A stretch of 13,973 nt of DNA from Bacteroidaceae bacterium (GCA_900752815.1 CAADWS010000005.1:1-13973), one strand, 5' to 3'. Positions 1-7,880 are shown, counted from the first letter of the stretch. Made by a program: numbers and translations. Notes: generated by a model not told the origin, from the letters alone.

Positions 1-74
1 ATTTTGGCCAAAAGGGTCAATCATATTGTAGCCAAAGGGGACCATCCTGTTTGGCCAAAGGGGTCAAAGTCGCA
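1..74. mobile_element. End of an IS21-family-like element (truncated by window edge)
   Basis: Three related 17-bp units lie at 4-20, 28-44 and 51-67. The first and third are almost identical (TTGGCCAAAAGGGTCAA and TTGGCCAAAGGGGTCAA); the middle one is more diverged. Multiple short terminal repeats spaced about 23-24 bp apart are typical of IS21-family ends. The stretch finishes with CA at 73-74, which on the other strand reads as a TG tip. Integrase-like coding sequence begins directly after it. No transposase (istA/istB) is visible, because the element would extend left of the window. The family assignment rests on repeat layout alone. Confidence 0.5.
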
Positions 75-597
75 TGGCTTTTCCATATATCTGCTGAATA
101 CGGCCAAACTGAGAGACGACAGTAAAAAGCAGAAACAGAACTCGGCTGCCGGATATTTTTCCACATTCAGAGGAATATTGAAAGAGGCCTATAAGAAACG
201 GATGCTTAAAGAGAATATCAATGATTTTCTTGACAGGATTCCGGAAGAGGGAACAGAAATCAATTATCTGACAGAGCATGAATTAGGACTGATCATAAAT
301 AATGAATGCCCTATTCCGGTATTGCGAAAGGCTATCATTTTCGCCTGTATAACAGGCTTCAGAAGAAGCGACATACTTGCCTTGAAGTGGGAGGACATCA
401 AGAAATTGCCCAAAGGCGGATGGTGTGTATTCAAACGCATGCAGAAAACAAAGAACATGGCAAACGTTCCTATCGGAGATGATCTCATGGAAGTAATCGG
501 CCCACGTGGTGAAGGATTCGTATTTAACCCAAATCGGTCATTAGGTTTTCTTGGTGTCGTACGGCAACGAGAAATCCTAATGACCGATTTGTGTTAA
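75..597 (+). pseudogene. Tyrosine recombinase/integrase fragment, truncated at both ends
   Basis: This is the middle of a Bacteroides-type tyrosine recombinase (phage or conjugative-transposon integrase). The end of the core-binding domain is visible (YFSTFRGILKEAYKK), followed by the start of the catalytic domain with TGFRRSDILALKW, which carries the first catalytic Arg, and a KTK segment that may hold the beta-hairpin Lys. The HxxR box and the Tyr nucleophile are absent: at about 523 the reading frame runs into a palindrome and stops at 597. The open frame extends left to a TTG at 4, but its first 23 or so codons are the repeats of an IS21-like end, so that start is not native. The fragment cannot be an active recombinase. 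It probably marks an old integrated element beside tamL. Confidence 0.75.
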
Positions 598-598
598 A
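523..598. repeat. 76-bp near-perfect palindrome
   Basis: Position i pairs with 1121-i. Counting outward from the centre (560/561), 33 of 38 pairs are Watson-Crick; two of the five exceptions are G-T wobbles. The outer 23 bp of each arm carry a single mismatch, the 15-bp core AAATCGGTCATTAGG is perfect, and the centre is CGTACG. There is essentially no loop. It replaces the C-terminal half of the integrase reading frame. It could be a MITE-like insertion, two abutted mobile-element ends, or a recombination or replication-related cruciform. I do not recognise a named family. Confidence 0.85.
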
Positions 599-807
599 GT
601 GATCAAGTGAAAGAAAATATACCATTTGAAAACATCGCTCTTGAACCGTTTAGAACACAACTAACCGATAATCTATATATTTAAACTATGTCTGTAGAAA
701 TCATCCCGCACAGCGAAAATCATCTTACATCGCGGGAAACATGCATACAAAGTGACCCATGAACACAAAGAATGGCGACGAATGAACAGGGCTTCAAAAA
801 AAATACG

Positions 808-815
808 TACTTTTG
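808..815 (+). promoter_or_regulatory. Bacteroidetes -7 box upstream of tamL
   Basis: TACTTTTG is an exact match to the TAnnTTTG consensus. No good TTTG-like -33 box is visible at the usual distance. Transcription would begin near 822. That makes the ATG at 772 untranscribed and the ATG at 823 nearly leaderless, so it supports a start at 835. Confidence 0.55.
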
Positions 816-834
816 TACCATTATGCATAACCTT

Positions 835-3162
835 ATGCACTGCCGAACGATAAATTCATCCTTCCTCAAGACCTTTCTGTACCGCTGCCTCCTCTTTCTG
901 GCAGGGACAATATTTTGTGCATGTTCCTCTTCACGACATTTGAAGGAGGGGGAACTGCTGCTCAACAAGGTAAACCTGACCTCGGCGGACAAACACATCA
1001 AACCCAGTGACTACCGCACTCATGTGCGACAGGAAGCCAACTCCAGGTGGTTCAATCTCAGCAAGGTACCCCTCGGTATCTACAACCTCTCCGGACGAGA
1101 CAGTACCCGGCGCTTCAACCGGATGCTGCAACGTATCGGGGAAGCCCCCGTGGTGTATGACACGGCACTGACGAACTATTCGCGCGAATCGCTCAAAGCC
1201 GCCCTACAGGGAAAAGGGTATCTGCATGCCCGCGTGCAGGCCGATACCGTCAGAAAAGGAAAAAAGGTGAACCTGTATTACCACATGGAACCGGGGGTGA
1301 GAAGCTATATCCGGTCACTGCACTATGAATTTGACAATGACACGCTGCGGCAACTGGTGCTGGCCGATACCCTTGCCTCGCTTCTATATCGCGGCGCCCC
1401 ACTCGACGTCAGTCTGCTGCAGGCCGAACGCAACCGCATTATCACGGCACTCCGCAACAAGGGATACTACCGCCTGAACAAGGAATATATTTCCTTCCGC
1501 GCCGACACGGTGACCCTGGACAACGGTGCCGCCCTTACGCTCTGTTTCCAACGGCCGCACGGCGTGAACCATCCCAAAGACTACAGCACCTACCGCGTGC
1601 GCCGCGTCACCCTCCACGAGGACCACGACTATAACGACCCTTCGACCGACTCGGTGGACTACCGGGGACTGACCTACCGCTTCCACGACCGGACCAAAGT
1701 CATCAAAAGGGTATATAACAGCAAGGTGTATATCCGCCCTGACAGCCTCTTCCGCGCCGTGGACACGGACAATACCTACGGGGCCCTGAACGGCCTGTCG
1801 GCCCTCAGCTACTCCTCCATCCACTACACAGAACCGGATACGGCGGATGCCCTGCTCGACTGCGACATCCGGGTGAAAACCAATGCCCCTCACTCGGTCA
1901 GCGCGGAACTGGAGGGTACAAACACCTCGGGAGACCTGGGGGCCGCCATGGTATTCACCTACAGCAACCGCAACCTGTTCCACGGCTCGGAAAACCTGTC
2001 GGTCAAACTCAGAGGGGCCTATGAGGCCATTACCGGACTGGAGGGCTACAGCAATGAAAACTATGTGGAATACAGCGCGGAAGTCAATCTGCGCTTCCCG
2101 ACCTTCATGTCTCCCGGACTCACAGCCGCCTCGCGGCAATATCTCAATGCGGCCTCGGAACTGAGTTTCATGTATGACTCGCAGAACCGGCCGGAATTCC
2201 ACCGCCGCGTCGTCACGGGCAACTGGGGCTATCAGTGGAATCACAAACAACGGCCGAACCTGCGCCACCGCATCGACCTGATCGGACTCAACTATGTGTT
2301 CATGCCCAAGATTTCGGAAACGTTCCGCAACGAATACCTCGAAGGGGACGACCCGCGATATGCCATGCTGAGAAGCAGCTACGAGAATATGCTCATCATG
2401 AAGACGGGCTACTCATTCACGTACAACTCGCTGCGTTCGACCGCACCGGCCGGACTCTACCAGACCAACGGATACCAAATCAGAATCAGTGCCGAAACGG
2501 CCGGCAACCTGCTCAATACCATCTCACACCTGACGCATGCGAAAAAGGACAAGAACGGGCAGTATAATGTCTTCAACATCGCCTATTCGCAATATGCCAA
2601 GTTCGACTTCGACTTTGCCAAAAGTTTCCTGCTGAACGACCGTAACTCCCTGGCCGTACACACCGCCTTCGGCATTGCCATACCTTATGGGAACTCCAGC
2701 GTGGTGCCTTATGAAAAACGCTACTTCTCGGGCGGCGCCAACAGTGTGCGCGGATGGAGCGCAAGGGAACTCGGCCCCGGCAGCTACGTGTGCAAGGACG
2801 GAAAAATCAACTTCATCAACCAGATGGGAAATATGAAGCTGGACCTGAGCATGGAACTGCGTACCCAGCTTTTCTCCAAATTCCATGGTGCCCTCTTCAT
2901 CGACGCCGGTAACGTATGGAATACCCGCGACTACCCCGACCAGCCCGGTGGCCTGTTCCGCTTCAGCACATTCTACAAGCAGATTGCCGTAGCCTACGGA
3001 CTGGGTCTGCGACTGAACCTGGGTTACTTCGTGCTGCGTCTCGACGGCGGCATGAAGGCCATCAATCCCACCATCGACACGGGCAGCGAACGCTTCCCGC
3101 TCATCCATCCCGATTTCGGACGTGACTTTACGCTGCATTTCGCCGTAGGACTCCCCTTCTGA
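835..3162 (+). CDS. tamL: Omp85-family outer-membrane assembly protein, TamL-like (BamA/TamA superfamily)
   Basis: This is an outer-membrane beta-barrel of the BamA/TamA superfamily. TamL, the Bacteroidetes form, is a lipoprotein thought to work with TamB in outer-membrane assembly. With the start at 835 the protein has 775 residues. It begins with a short basic stretch, a hydrophobic core (CLLFLAGTIFCAC) and a Cys followed by SSSRH, a plausible if imperfect lipobox. POTRA-like sequence follows (for example SRESLKAALQGKGYLHARV), then the barrel. The barrel carries FSGGANSVRGW near 2719-2757, the VRGF/W motif of Omp85 proteins, and ends in a terminal Phe (HFAVGLPF), as expected for the C-terminal beta-signal. 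The in-frame ATG at 772 gives a longer N-terminus that lies upstream of the predicted promoter and spoils the signal peptide. No tamB gene is visible in the window. The next gene has its own promoter-like box. Confidence 0.85.
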   Translation: MHCRTINSSFLKTFLYRCLLFLAGTIFCACSSSRHLKEGELLLNKVNLTSADKHIKPSDYRTHVRQEANSRWFNLSKVPLGIYNLSGRDSTRRFNRMLQRIGEAPVVYDTALTNYSRESLKAALQGKGYLHARVQADTVRKGKKVNLYYHMEPGVRSYIRSLHYEFDNDTLRQLVLADTLASLLYRGAPLDVSLLQAERNRIITALRNKGYYRLNKEYISFRADTVTLDNGAALTLCFQRPHGVNHPKDYSTYRVRRVTLHEDHDYNDPSTDSVDYRGLTYRFHDRTKVIKRVYNSKVYIRPDSLFRAVDTDNTYGALNGLSALSYSSIHYTEPDTADALLDCDIRVKTNAPHSVSAELEGTNTSGDLGAAMVFTYSNRNLFHGSENLSVKLRGAYEAITGLEGYSNENYVEYSAEVNLRFPTFMSPGLTAASRQYLNAASELSFMYDSQNRPEFHRRVVTGNWGYQWNHKQRPNLRHRIDLIGLNYVFMPKISETFRNEYLEGDDPRYAMLRSSYENMLIMKTGYSFTYNSLRSTAPAGLYQTNGYQIRISAETAGNLLNTISHLTHAKKDKNGQYNVFNIAYSQYAKFDFDFAKSFLLNDRNSLAVHTAFGIAIPYGNSSVVPYEKRYFSGGANSVRGWSARELGPGSYVCKDGKINFINQMGNMKLDLSMELRTQLFSKFHGALFIDAGNVWNTRDYPDQPGGLFRFSTFYKQIAVAYGLGLRLNLGYFVLRLDGGMKAINPTIDTGSERFPLIHPDFGRDFTLHFAVGLPF

Positions 3163-3295
3163 AGCCGAACGCAACCGCCGGAGACCACGCACGAAACCTT
3201 TGCCGGCACTGGCATCCCAGCACAAACGTTTCATAAAAAATACTGCTTCTTCATAAATTATGAGGCGGAAGAAACGAAATCACCCATTATTTTGG

Positions 3296-3303
3296 TACAT
3301 TTG
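3296..3303 (+). promoter_or_regulatory. Bacteroidetes -7 box upstream of the MBL-fold gene
   Basis: TACATTTG is an exact match to TAnnTTTG and lies 76 bp before the start codon. The -33 region has no clear TTTG. It suggests the hydrolase gene can be transcribed separately from tamL. Confidence 0.5.
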
Positions 3304-3379
3304 CATTTCGTGACACCTGCGGAACACGACTCCACGTTCCCGCACAACCTAACTACGGACGATAAAATGTAACCCCAAT

Positions 3380-4183
3380 ATGTTCAAATTTATCTGCCTT
3401 GGCAGCGGTAGCTGCGGCAACTGCTACTACCTCAATGCCGAAGGATACGGTATCATCATAGACATGGGACTTGGATTGCGGAGCATGAAAAAGCACTTCC
3501 GCGACTACGGACTGTCCCTGGCACAAATCGGCGCCATCCTCGTTACCCATGACCACACGGACCATGTCAAATCGGTCGGGGCGCTGTCCAACGAATTTCA
3601 CCTGCCGGTCTACTCTACCCAGGAGGTACACGACGGCATGGTGCGCAACAACTTCATGACCAAGAAGGTAAGACAGGAGGAAAAACACATCCTGCAACCC
3701 CACCAGGCGGAAACGGTGGGCCCCTTCCGCGTTACCGCCTTCCCCGTGCCCCACGACAGTTCCGGCAACAACGGCTACTTCATCGAATATGGTGACACGG
3801 CCTTCTGTCTGATTACCGATGCCGGACACCTGACACCGGAAATGCTGGAATATCTGGGCCGCGCACACTACCTCGTGGTGGAAGCCAACTACGACACAAC
3901 AATGCTGGAAACGGGTCCCTATCCGCAATATCTGAAACGCCGCATCATGGGACCGGCCGGACACCTTTGCAACGACGAAACGGCCCAGGCACTGGCCACT
4001 CACCTCTCCGAACATACCCGCCACATATGGCTCTGCCACCTCAGCGAAGAGAACAATCACCCGGAACTGGCACGAAAAACGGTGGAATCGGTTTTGCTCT
4101 CGACCGGATACGTGCTGGGAAAACGCCTGCGACTGGAAGTGCTGAAAAGAAAAGTGCCCTCAGAACTCTATGAACTGGAATAG
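3380..4183 (+). CDS. Metallo-beta-lactamase-fold hydrolase, YycJ/WalJ-like
   Basis: The protein is a 267-residue cytoplasmic MBL-fold hydrolase with no signal peptide. Metal-binding motifs in order are THDHTDH (H57, H59, D61, H62), PHDSSGNNGY (H125), TDAGH (D147) and GHLCND (H195), followed by LCHLSEENNHPE (H220). GHLxN and HLSxENNxPE are features I associate with the YycJ/WalJ group. In Firmicutes that group is linked to cell-wall and DNA-repair phenotypes and is nuclease-like. The true substrate here is unknown. The start follows the N-terminal strand typical of the fold (MFKFICLGSGSCGNCY). It lies downstream of tamL on the same strand, 217 bp away. Confidence 0.85.
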   Translation: MFKFICLGSGSCGNCYYLNAEGYGIIIDMGLGLRSMKKHFRDYGLSLAQIGAILVTHDHTDHVKSVGALSNEFHLPVYSTQEVHDGMVRNNFMTKKVRQEEKHILQPHQAETVGPFRVTAFPVPHDSSGNNGYFIEYGDTAFCLITDAGHLTPEMLEYLGRAHYLVVEANYDTTMLETGPYPQYLKRRIMGPAGHLCNDETAQALATHLSEHTRHIWLCHLSEENNHPELARKTVESVLLSTGYVLGKRLRLEVLKRKVPSELYELE

Positions 4184-4290
4184 TGAGGATAACGGACGAT
4201 GTCAGTGCTCTTGAAACTAAGAGAATTTTCCGCGATAAAAAGGATGAAAAAGCCGGAAACATAATTTTTTAAGAAAAATCCACCAAACGC

Positions 4291-4321
4291 TTGGCTGTTT
4301 CAAAAATAGTCCTTATCTTTG
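4291..4321 (+). promoter_or_regulatory. Promoter of the tRNA-Cys gene
   Basis: A -33-like TTGG at 4291-4294 and a perfect -7 TATCTTTG at 4314-4321 are separated by 19 bp, the usual Bacteroidetes spacing. The mature tRNA begins 15 bp downstream of the -7 box. Confidence 0.75.
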
Positions 4322-4336
4322 CACTCGTTAAAACAA

Positions 4337-4407
4337 GGTACCCTGACCGAGTGGCTAGGTAGCGGTCTGCAAAACCGTGTACAGCAGTTCGAATCTGCTG
4401 GGTACCT
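4337..4407 (+). tRNA. tRNA-Cys (anticodon GCA)
   Basis: The 71-nt cloverleaf folds cleanly. The acceptor stem is GGTACCC with GGGTACC. The anticodon stem GCGGT/ACCGT encloses loop CTGCAAA with anticodon GCA. The T arm is AGCAG-TTCGAAT-CTGCT, and the discriminator base is U, as expected for tRNA-Cys. The 3' CCA is not encoded. It is a single-gene unit with its own promoter and terminator. Confidence 0.95.
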
Positions 4408-4412
4408 CTTCC

Positions 4413-4442
4413 AAAGTCCTGCAAATGTTGCAGGACTTTTTT
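4413..4442 (+). terminator. Rho-independent terminator after tRNA-Cys
   Basis: A perfect 12-bp stem (4413-4424 with 4428-4439, core AAGTCCTGCAA) with an ATG loop is followed by a run of T. It lies 5 nt after the tRNA. Confidence 0.85.
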
Positions 4443-4489
4443 ACTTCCTGCCCTACCATGCATATCTCGGGTCAACGTAAAAACGGATG

Positions 4490-4719
4490 CATCCCCATTG
4501 AACATGTGAAAATGGTTGCGATGTAGGGACGTACCGATTAGGTGCGTCCGACGTTTATTCAACGTGCAGGTATTCCCAGATAATACGTACGGGTCGTTAT
4601 TAAACGACGGTAGTGATTCCGATTGCATCTGCCGCATCCGTCCTTTGTGGATGTATCCGCCGGTGGGTTAACCATCGGACGCACCTGCCGGTATGTCCCT
4701 ACATCATGCATCGCGGAAA
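4490..4719. repeat. Intergenic repeat, copy A, with 33-bp inverted ends
   Basis: The left arm 4520-4553 (starting GATGTAGGGACGTACC) is inverted at 4673-4705 (ending GGTATGTCCCTACATC), with only a few mismatches. About 120 bp of interior lies between the arms. Flanking sequence on both sides (from CATCC...GAAC at 4490 to GCATCGCGGAAAG at 4719) is also shared with copy B. Short minus-strand open frames here, encoding a RTHLIGTSLHRNHF-type peptide, are by-products of the repeat and not genes. No transposase is present, so it resembles a MITE- or REP-like element. Confidence 0.85.
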
Positions 4720-4780
4720 GCGCACCCATCGCGGGGACTGAGGCGGCGGTGCTTTTGATAGATCCGCACGTTTTGGTATA

Positions 4781-4996
4781 CATCCTATTGAACGGGTGAA
4801 AATGATTGCGATGTAGGGACATACCGACAGGTGCGTCCGATGTTTATTCAACGGGCAGGTGTTTCCAGATACGTACAGGTGCAGATTAAACGACGGTTAT
4901 TATTTTGTTGCATCCGTTCTTTGTGGACACATCCGCCGGCCGATTGACACGTCGGACGCACCTACCGGTACGTCCCTACATCACGCATCGCGGAAA
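4781..4996. repeat. Intergenic repeat, copy B, tandem to copy A
   Basis: It has the same order and orientation as copy A, about 290 bp further on. The left arm is at 4810-4842 and its inverted partner at 4950-4982. The interior shares blocks with copy A such as TTAAACGACGGT and the CATCCGCCGG region. The copies have clearly diverged, so this is not a recent duplication. Together with copy A it fills most of the 640-bp gap between the tRNA and the ftsY promoter, where I see no protein gene. Confidence 0.85.
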
Positions 4997-5082
4997 CCAT
5001 TCTGCAACGCGAAAATGAAACATCCTGTATCGCGGAAAACGTGCACATCTCATAATACCAACCACAAAAACTTGGCTTTCTT

Positions 5083-5114
5083 TTTGCCATTGCGCTCGCC
5101 TTTCACTATCTTTG
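5083..5114 (+). promoter_or_regulatory. Promoter of the ftsY block
   Basis: A -33 TTTG at 5083-5086 and an exact -7 TATCTTTG at 5107-5114 are separated by 20 bp. The -7 box ends 18 bp before the ftsY start. The spacer (CATTGCGCTCGCCTTTC) recurs in the promoter upstream of the eptA-like gene. Confidence 0.75.
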
Positions 5115-5132
5115 CAGAAAAGAATGAATCTT

Positions 5133-6098
5133 ATGGGATTTTTTAGCATTTTTTCAAAAAAAGAAAAAAAGGAGGTTTTGGATGCCGGACTGGAAAAAAC
5201 CAAAACCAGCGTGTTCAACAAAATTGCCCATGCCATCGCAGGAAAATCAAAGATTGATGATGAAGTGCTCGATAACCTCGAAAACGTACTCATTACATCG
5301 GATGTAGGCGTGGACACTACCTTGGAAATCATACGACGCATCGAGGAACGCGTAGCACGGGACAAATACATGGGAACCGCCGAACTGCACCGATTACTTA
5401 AAGAGGAAATTTCGGCACTGCTGACAAAAAGCGGTAATACCGGTGAAGAAGGCTTTGAAATCCCGGCAGACAGAAAGCCATACGTCATCATGGTGGTCGG
5501 TGTCAACGGTGTGGGGAAAACCACAACCATCGGTAAACTGGCCTACCTGTTCAAACAAAGCGGAAAAAAGATATATCTGGGTGCCGCCGATACTTTCCGC
5601 GCCGCTGCCGTGGAACAACTCTGCATCTGGGGCGAACGCGTGGGGGTACCTGTCATCAAGCAACAAATGGGTAGCGACCCGGCCAGCGTGGCCTACGACA
5701 CTCTCTGCTCAGCCAAAAGCAATCAGGCCGATGTGGTCATCATCGATACGGCAGGACGCCTGCACAACAAGGTGGGACTGATGAACGAACTGACGAAAAT
5801 CAAAAACGTCATGCAGAAAGTGGTGCCCGGCGCTCCCGACGAAGTGCTGCTCGTATTAGACGGCTCAACCGGACAGAATGCCTTTGAACAGGCCAAACAG
5901 TTCATCAAAGCCACTGAAGTGACCGCCCTTGCCATCACCAAACTGGACGGAACGGCAAAAGGCGGCGTGGTGCTGGGTATCTCACATCAGCTGAAAGTGC
6001 CCGTGAAATACATCGGACTGGGAGAGAAAATGACTGACCTGCAACCCTTCAACAGTCAGGAATTCGTCGACTCTCTTTTCAACAATTCACAACTGTAG
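5133..6098 (+). CDS. ftsY: Signal recognition particle receptor FtsY
   Basis: FtsY is the membrane-associated GTPase that receives SRP-ribosome complexes and delivers nascent membrane proteins to the translocon. The protein has 321 residues and the short N-terminus typical of Bacteroidetes, without the long acidic A domain of E. coli. The N domain covers residues 1-115. GTPase motifs are GVNGVGKT (123-130), DTFRAAA (153-159), DTAGR (205-209) and TKLDG (269-273), followed by a C-terminal GLGEKMTDLQPF. The ATG at 5133 (MGFFSIFSKKEKK) is chosen because the open frame upstream reaches into the promoter. The gene heads a same-strand block with rimO 79 bp downstream. Confidence 0.97.
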   Translation: MGFFSIFSKKEKKEVLDAGLEKTKTSVFNKIAHAIAGKSKIDDEVLDNLENVLITSDVGVDTTLEIIRRIEERVARDKYMGTAELHRLLKEEISALLTKSGNTGEEGFEIPADRKPYVIMVVGVNGVGKTTTIGKLAYLFKQSGKKIYLGAADTFRAAAVEQLCIWGERVGVPVIKQQMGSDPASVAYDTLCSAKSNQADVVIIDTAGRLHNKVGLMNELTKIKNVMQKVVPGAPDEVLLVLDGSTGQNAFEQAKQFIKATEVTALAITKLDGTAKGGVVLGISHQLKVPVKYIGLGEKMTDLQPFNSQEFVDSLFNNSQL

Positions 6099-6177
6099 AA
6101 AGGAGGCCGCGGCCTGCAACAAAACTGCCACCAGCCCCCATTCCATTCATTTTATCTCCCTCTTATCCACCCTCTGT

Positions 6178-7479
6178 ATGGAAAAAAGAATTGTAGACAT
6201 CATTACCATGGGATGCTCGAAGAATCTGGTCGATTCCGAGCATCTTCTCCGCCAGTTTGAAGAAAAAGGCTTTACCATCCATCATAACCCGGAACAGACG
6301 CACGGCGACATCGCCATCGTCAATACCTGTGGATTCATCGGCGATGCCAAGGAAGAGAGTATCAACATGATTCTCCAACTGTGTAACCTGAAGGAGGAAG
6401 GCGAACTCAACCACCTGTATGTCATGGGCTGCCTCTCGGAGCGCTATCTCAAGGAACTGCAGGAGGAAATTCCGCAGGTGGACAAGTTCTACGGCAAGTT
6501 CAACTGGAACGAACTGCTGAAAGAACTGGAAGAAACTTACAACGACGGACTGAAGAACGAACGTGTGCTGACCACACCGCCCCACTATGCCTACATCAAA
6601 ATTTCGGAAGGATGTGACCGCAAATGTGCCTACTGCGCCATCCCGCTCATTACGGGACCGCACGTCAGCCGTCCCATGGAAGAAATTCTGGAGGAAGTCA
6701 GGCAACTGGTGGCACAGGGGGTAAAGGAATTCCAGATTATCGCACAGGAACTTACCTACTATGGCATTGACCTGTATCACAAGCAGATGCTGCCGCAACT
6801 GATTGAACAGATGGCAGCGATTCCGGGCGTGGAATGGATTCGACTGCACTATGCCTATCCCACCCACTTCCCGATGGACCTGTTGCGCGTCATCCGTGAA
6901 AACGACAACGTGTGCAAATATCTGGACATTGCGCTGCAACACATCAGTGACCCGGTATTGATCCGGATGCAACGCCACATCACACGACAGGAAACACTGG
7001 ACCTGCTGAACGCTCTGCGACGGGAGGTGCCCGACATAGCCCTGCGGACCACCCTGATGGTGGGATTCCCCGGAGAAACGGAAGAAGACTTCCAGCAATT
7101 GCTCGACTTTACCCGCGACTTCCGCTTCGACCGCATGGGGGCCTTTGCCTACAGTGAAGAAGAAGATACTTATGCTGCCCTACACTATCCGGACGATGTG
7201 CCCGAAGACATAAAGCAGGAACGACTGGACCAGCTCATGCTGCTGCAGGAAGGGATTGCCGCTGAACTGAGCCAGGCCAAGGTGGGCAAAGTGTTCCGCA
7301 CAATCATCGACCGCGTGGAAGGCGACTATTACGTAGGCCGGACGGAATATGACTCACCTGAAGTGGACTGCGAAGTGCTAATTCCCGTAGCGGAAAAAAA
7401 ACTGACCACGGGATGTTTCTATCAGGTGAAAATCACCGGCGCCGACGAATATGACCTTTACGGAACGGTGGACGCTTAG
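6178..7479 (+). CDS. rimO: Ribosomal protein S12 methylthiotransferase RimO
   Basis: RimO is a radical-SAM enzyme that adds a methylthio group to a conserved Asp of ribosomal protein S12. The 433-residue protein has the three domains expected. The N-terminal UPF0004 domain carries Cys13, Cys51 and Cys85 for one Fe-S cluster. The radical-SAM CxxxCxxC (Cys146, Cys150, Cys153 in SEGCDRKCAYC) binds the second. A C-terminal TRAM-like beta region (about 370-433) contacts substrate. MGCSKNLVDSE near the start and AIPLITGPHVSRP after the cluster favour RimO over MiaB. The start ATG gives the canonical N-terminus. No promoter is visible in the 79-bp gap after ftsY, so it is probably co-transcribed. 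Confidence 0.96.
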   Translation: MEKRIVDIITMGCSKNLVDSEHLLRQFEEKGFTIHHNPEQTHGDIAIVNTCGFIGDAKEESINMILQLCNLKEEGELNHLYVMGCLSERYLKELQEEIPQVDKFYGKFNWNELLKELEETYNDGLKNERVLTTPPHYAYIKISEGCDRKCAYCAIPLITGPHVSRPMEEILEEVRQLVAQGVKEFQIIAQELTYYGIDLYHKQMLPQLIEQMAAIPGVEWIRLHYAYPTHFPMDLLRVIRENDNVCKYLDIALQHISDPVLIRMQRHITRQETLDLLNALRREVPDIALRTTLMVGFPGETEEDFQQLLDFTRDFRFDRMGAFAYSEEEDTYAALHYPDDVPEDIKQERLDQLMLLQEGIAAELSQAKVGKVFRTIIDRVEGDYYVGRTEYDSPEVDCEVLIPVAEKKLTTGCFYQVKITGADEYDLYGTVDA

Positions 7480-7577
7480 GAACGGCAATAAAACGGCAGT
7501 CTCCGACTTGCTTTCCGTGCCCCTGCCAGAAACGGAAAAAGTCTCCCTAGGCATGCCTCTCCCCAACTGAAACAGAC

Positions 7578-7850
7578 ATGAACAACAAAGAATATCTTAT
7601 AAAAATGGCCAACAAACTGGAAATGAGCAGTAAGGAAGTGCAAAAACTGACGAATGCGCTCGTAACGGAATTGGCCGAAAAAACGGACGAAGGGTACACG
7701 GTATCCATCCAGGGCTTCGGTAATTTTGAAGTAAAGAAAAAACTGGAGCGCATCGTAGTCAACCCGACCACCCGACAACGCATGTTAGTACCTCCTAAAC
7801 TGGTACTTTCATTCAAACCCAGCAACACACTGAAAGACAAGTTGAAATAA
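7578..7850 (+). CDS. HU-family DNA-binding protein
   Basis: This is a 90-residue bacterial histone-like protein that binds and bends DNA as a dimer. The fold is complete: two N-terminal helices, the turn GFGNFEV, and a beta-arm with NPTTRQRMLVPPK followed by LVLSFKPS. The arm holds the Pro expected to intercalate into the minor groove. It lies 98 bp after rimO with no recognisable promoter between them. It is followed by a second, much larger gene with an N-terminal HU domain, so the two might form mixed dimers; that is speculation. Confidence 0.93.
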   Translation: MNNKEYLIKMANKLEMSSKEVQKLTNALVTELAEKTDEGYTVSIQGFGNFEVKKKLERIVVNPTTRQRMLVPPKLVLSFKPSNTLKDKLK

Positions 7851-7852
7851 AG

Positions 7853-7880
7853 GAAGGAGGCAATAGCATCCTCCTTCTTC
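7853..7880 (+). terminator. Weak terminator or attenuator after the HU gene
   Basis: An 8-bp stem (GAAGGAGG at 7853-7860 with CCTCCTTC at 7870-7877) has a 9-nt loop and a short pyrimidine-rich tail. The T run is poor, so read-through into the next gene is likely. The remaining 190 bp to that gene show no clear -7 box, only a 6-bp hairpin at 7992-8007. Confidence 0.4.

Noticed and set aside
1384..2268. 294-codon minus-strand open frame opposite tamL
   Set aside because: It is antisense to a strongly supported Omp85 gene, has no recognisable domain, and long antisense frames are common in GC-rich coding DNA.
4269..4822. Minus-strand frames sharing a SLHRNHFH-type peptide, also at 11779-11997
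   Set aside because: The shared peptide is only the repeat arms read in one frame. There is no start context, and the frames differ in length and overlap the tRNA unit.
4490..4996. Possible CRISPR array
   Set aside because: Only two long, diverged copies with internal inverted arms and no short regular spacers; no cas genes nearby.
6104..6115. Perfect 12-bp palindrome AGGCCGCGGCCT after ftsY
   Set aside because: It has no loop and no T run, so it is not a convincing terminator. It is short enough to be chance in GC-rich DNA.
6163..7098. 311-codon minus-strand open frame opposite rimO
   Set aside because: The plus strand encodes complete RimO with all cluster cysteines; the antisense protein has no recognisable motif.
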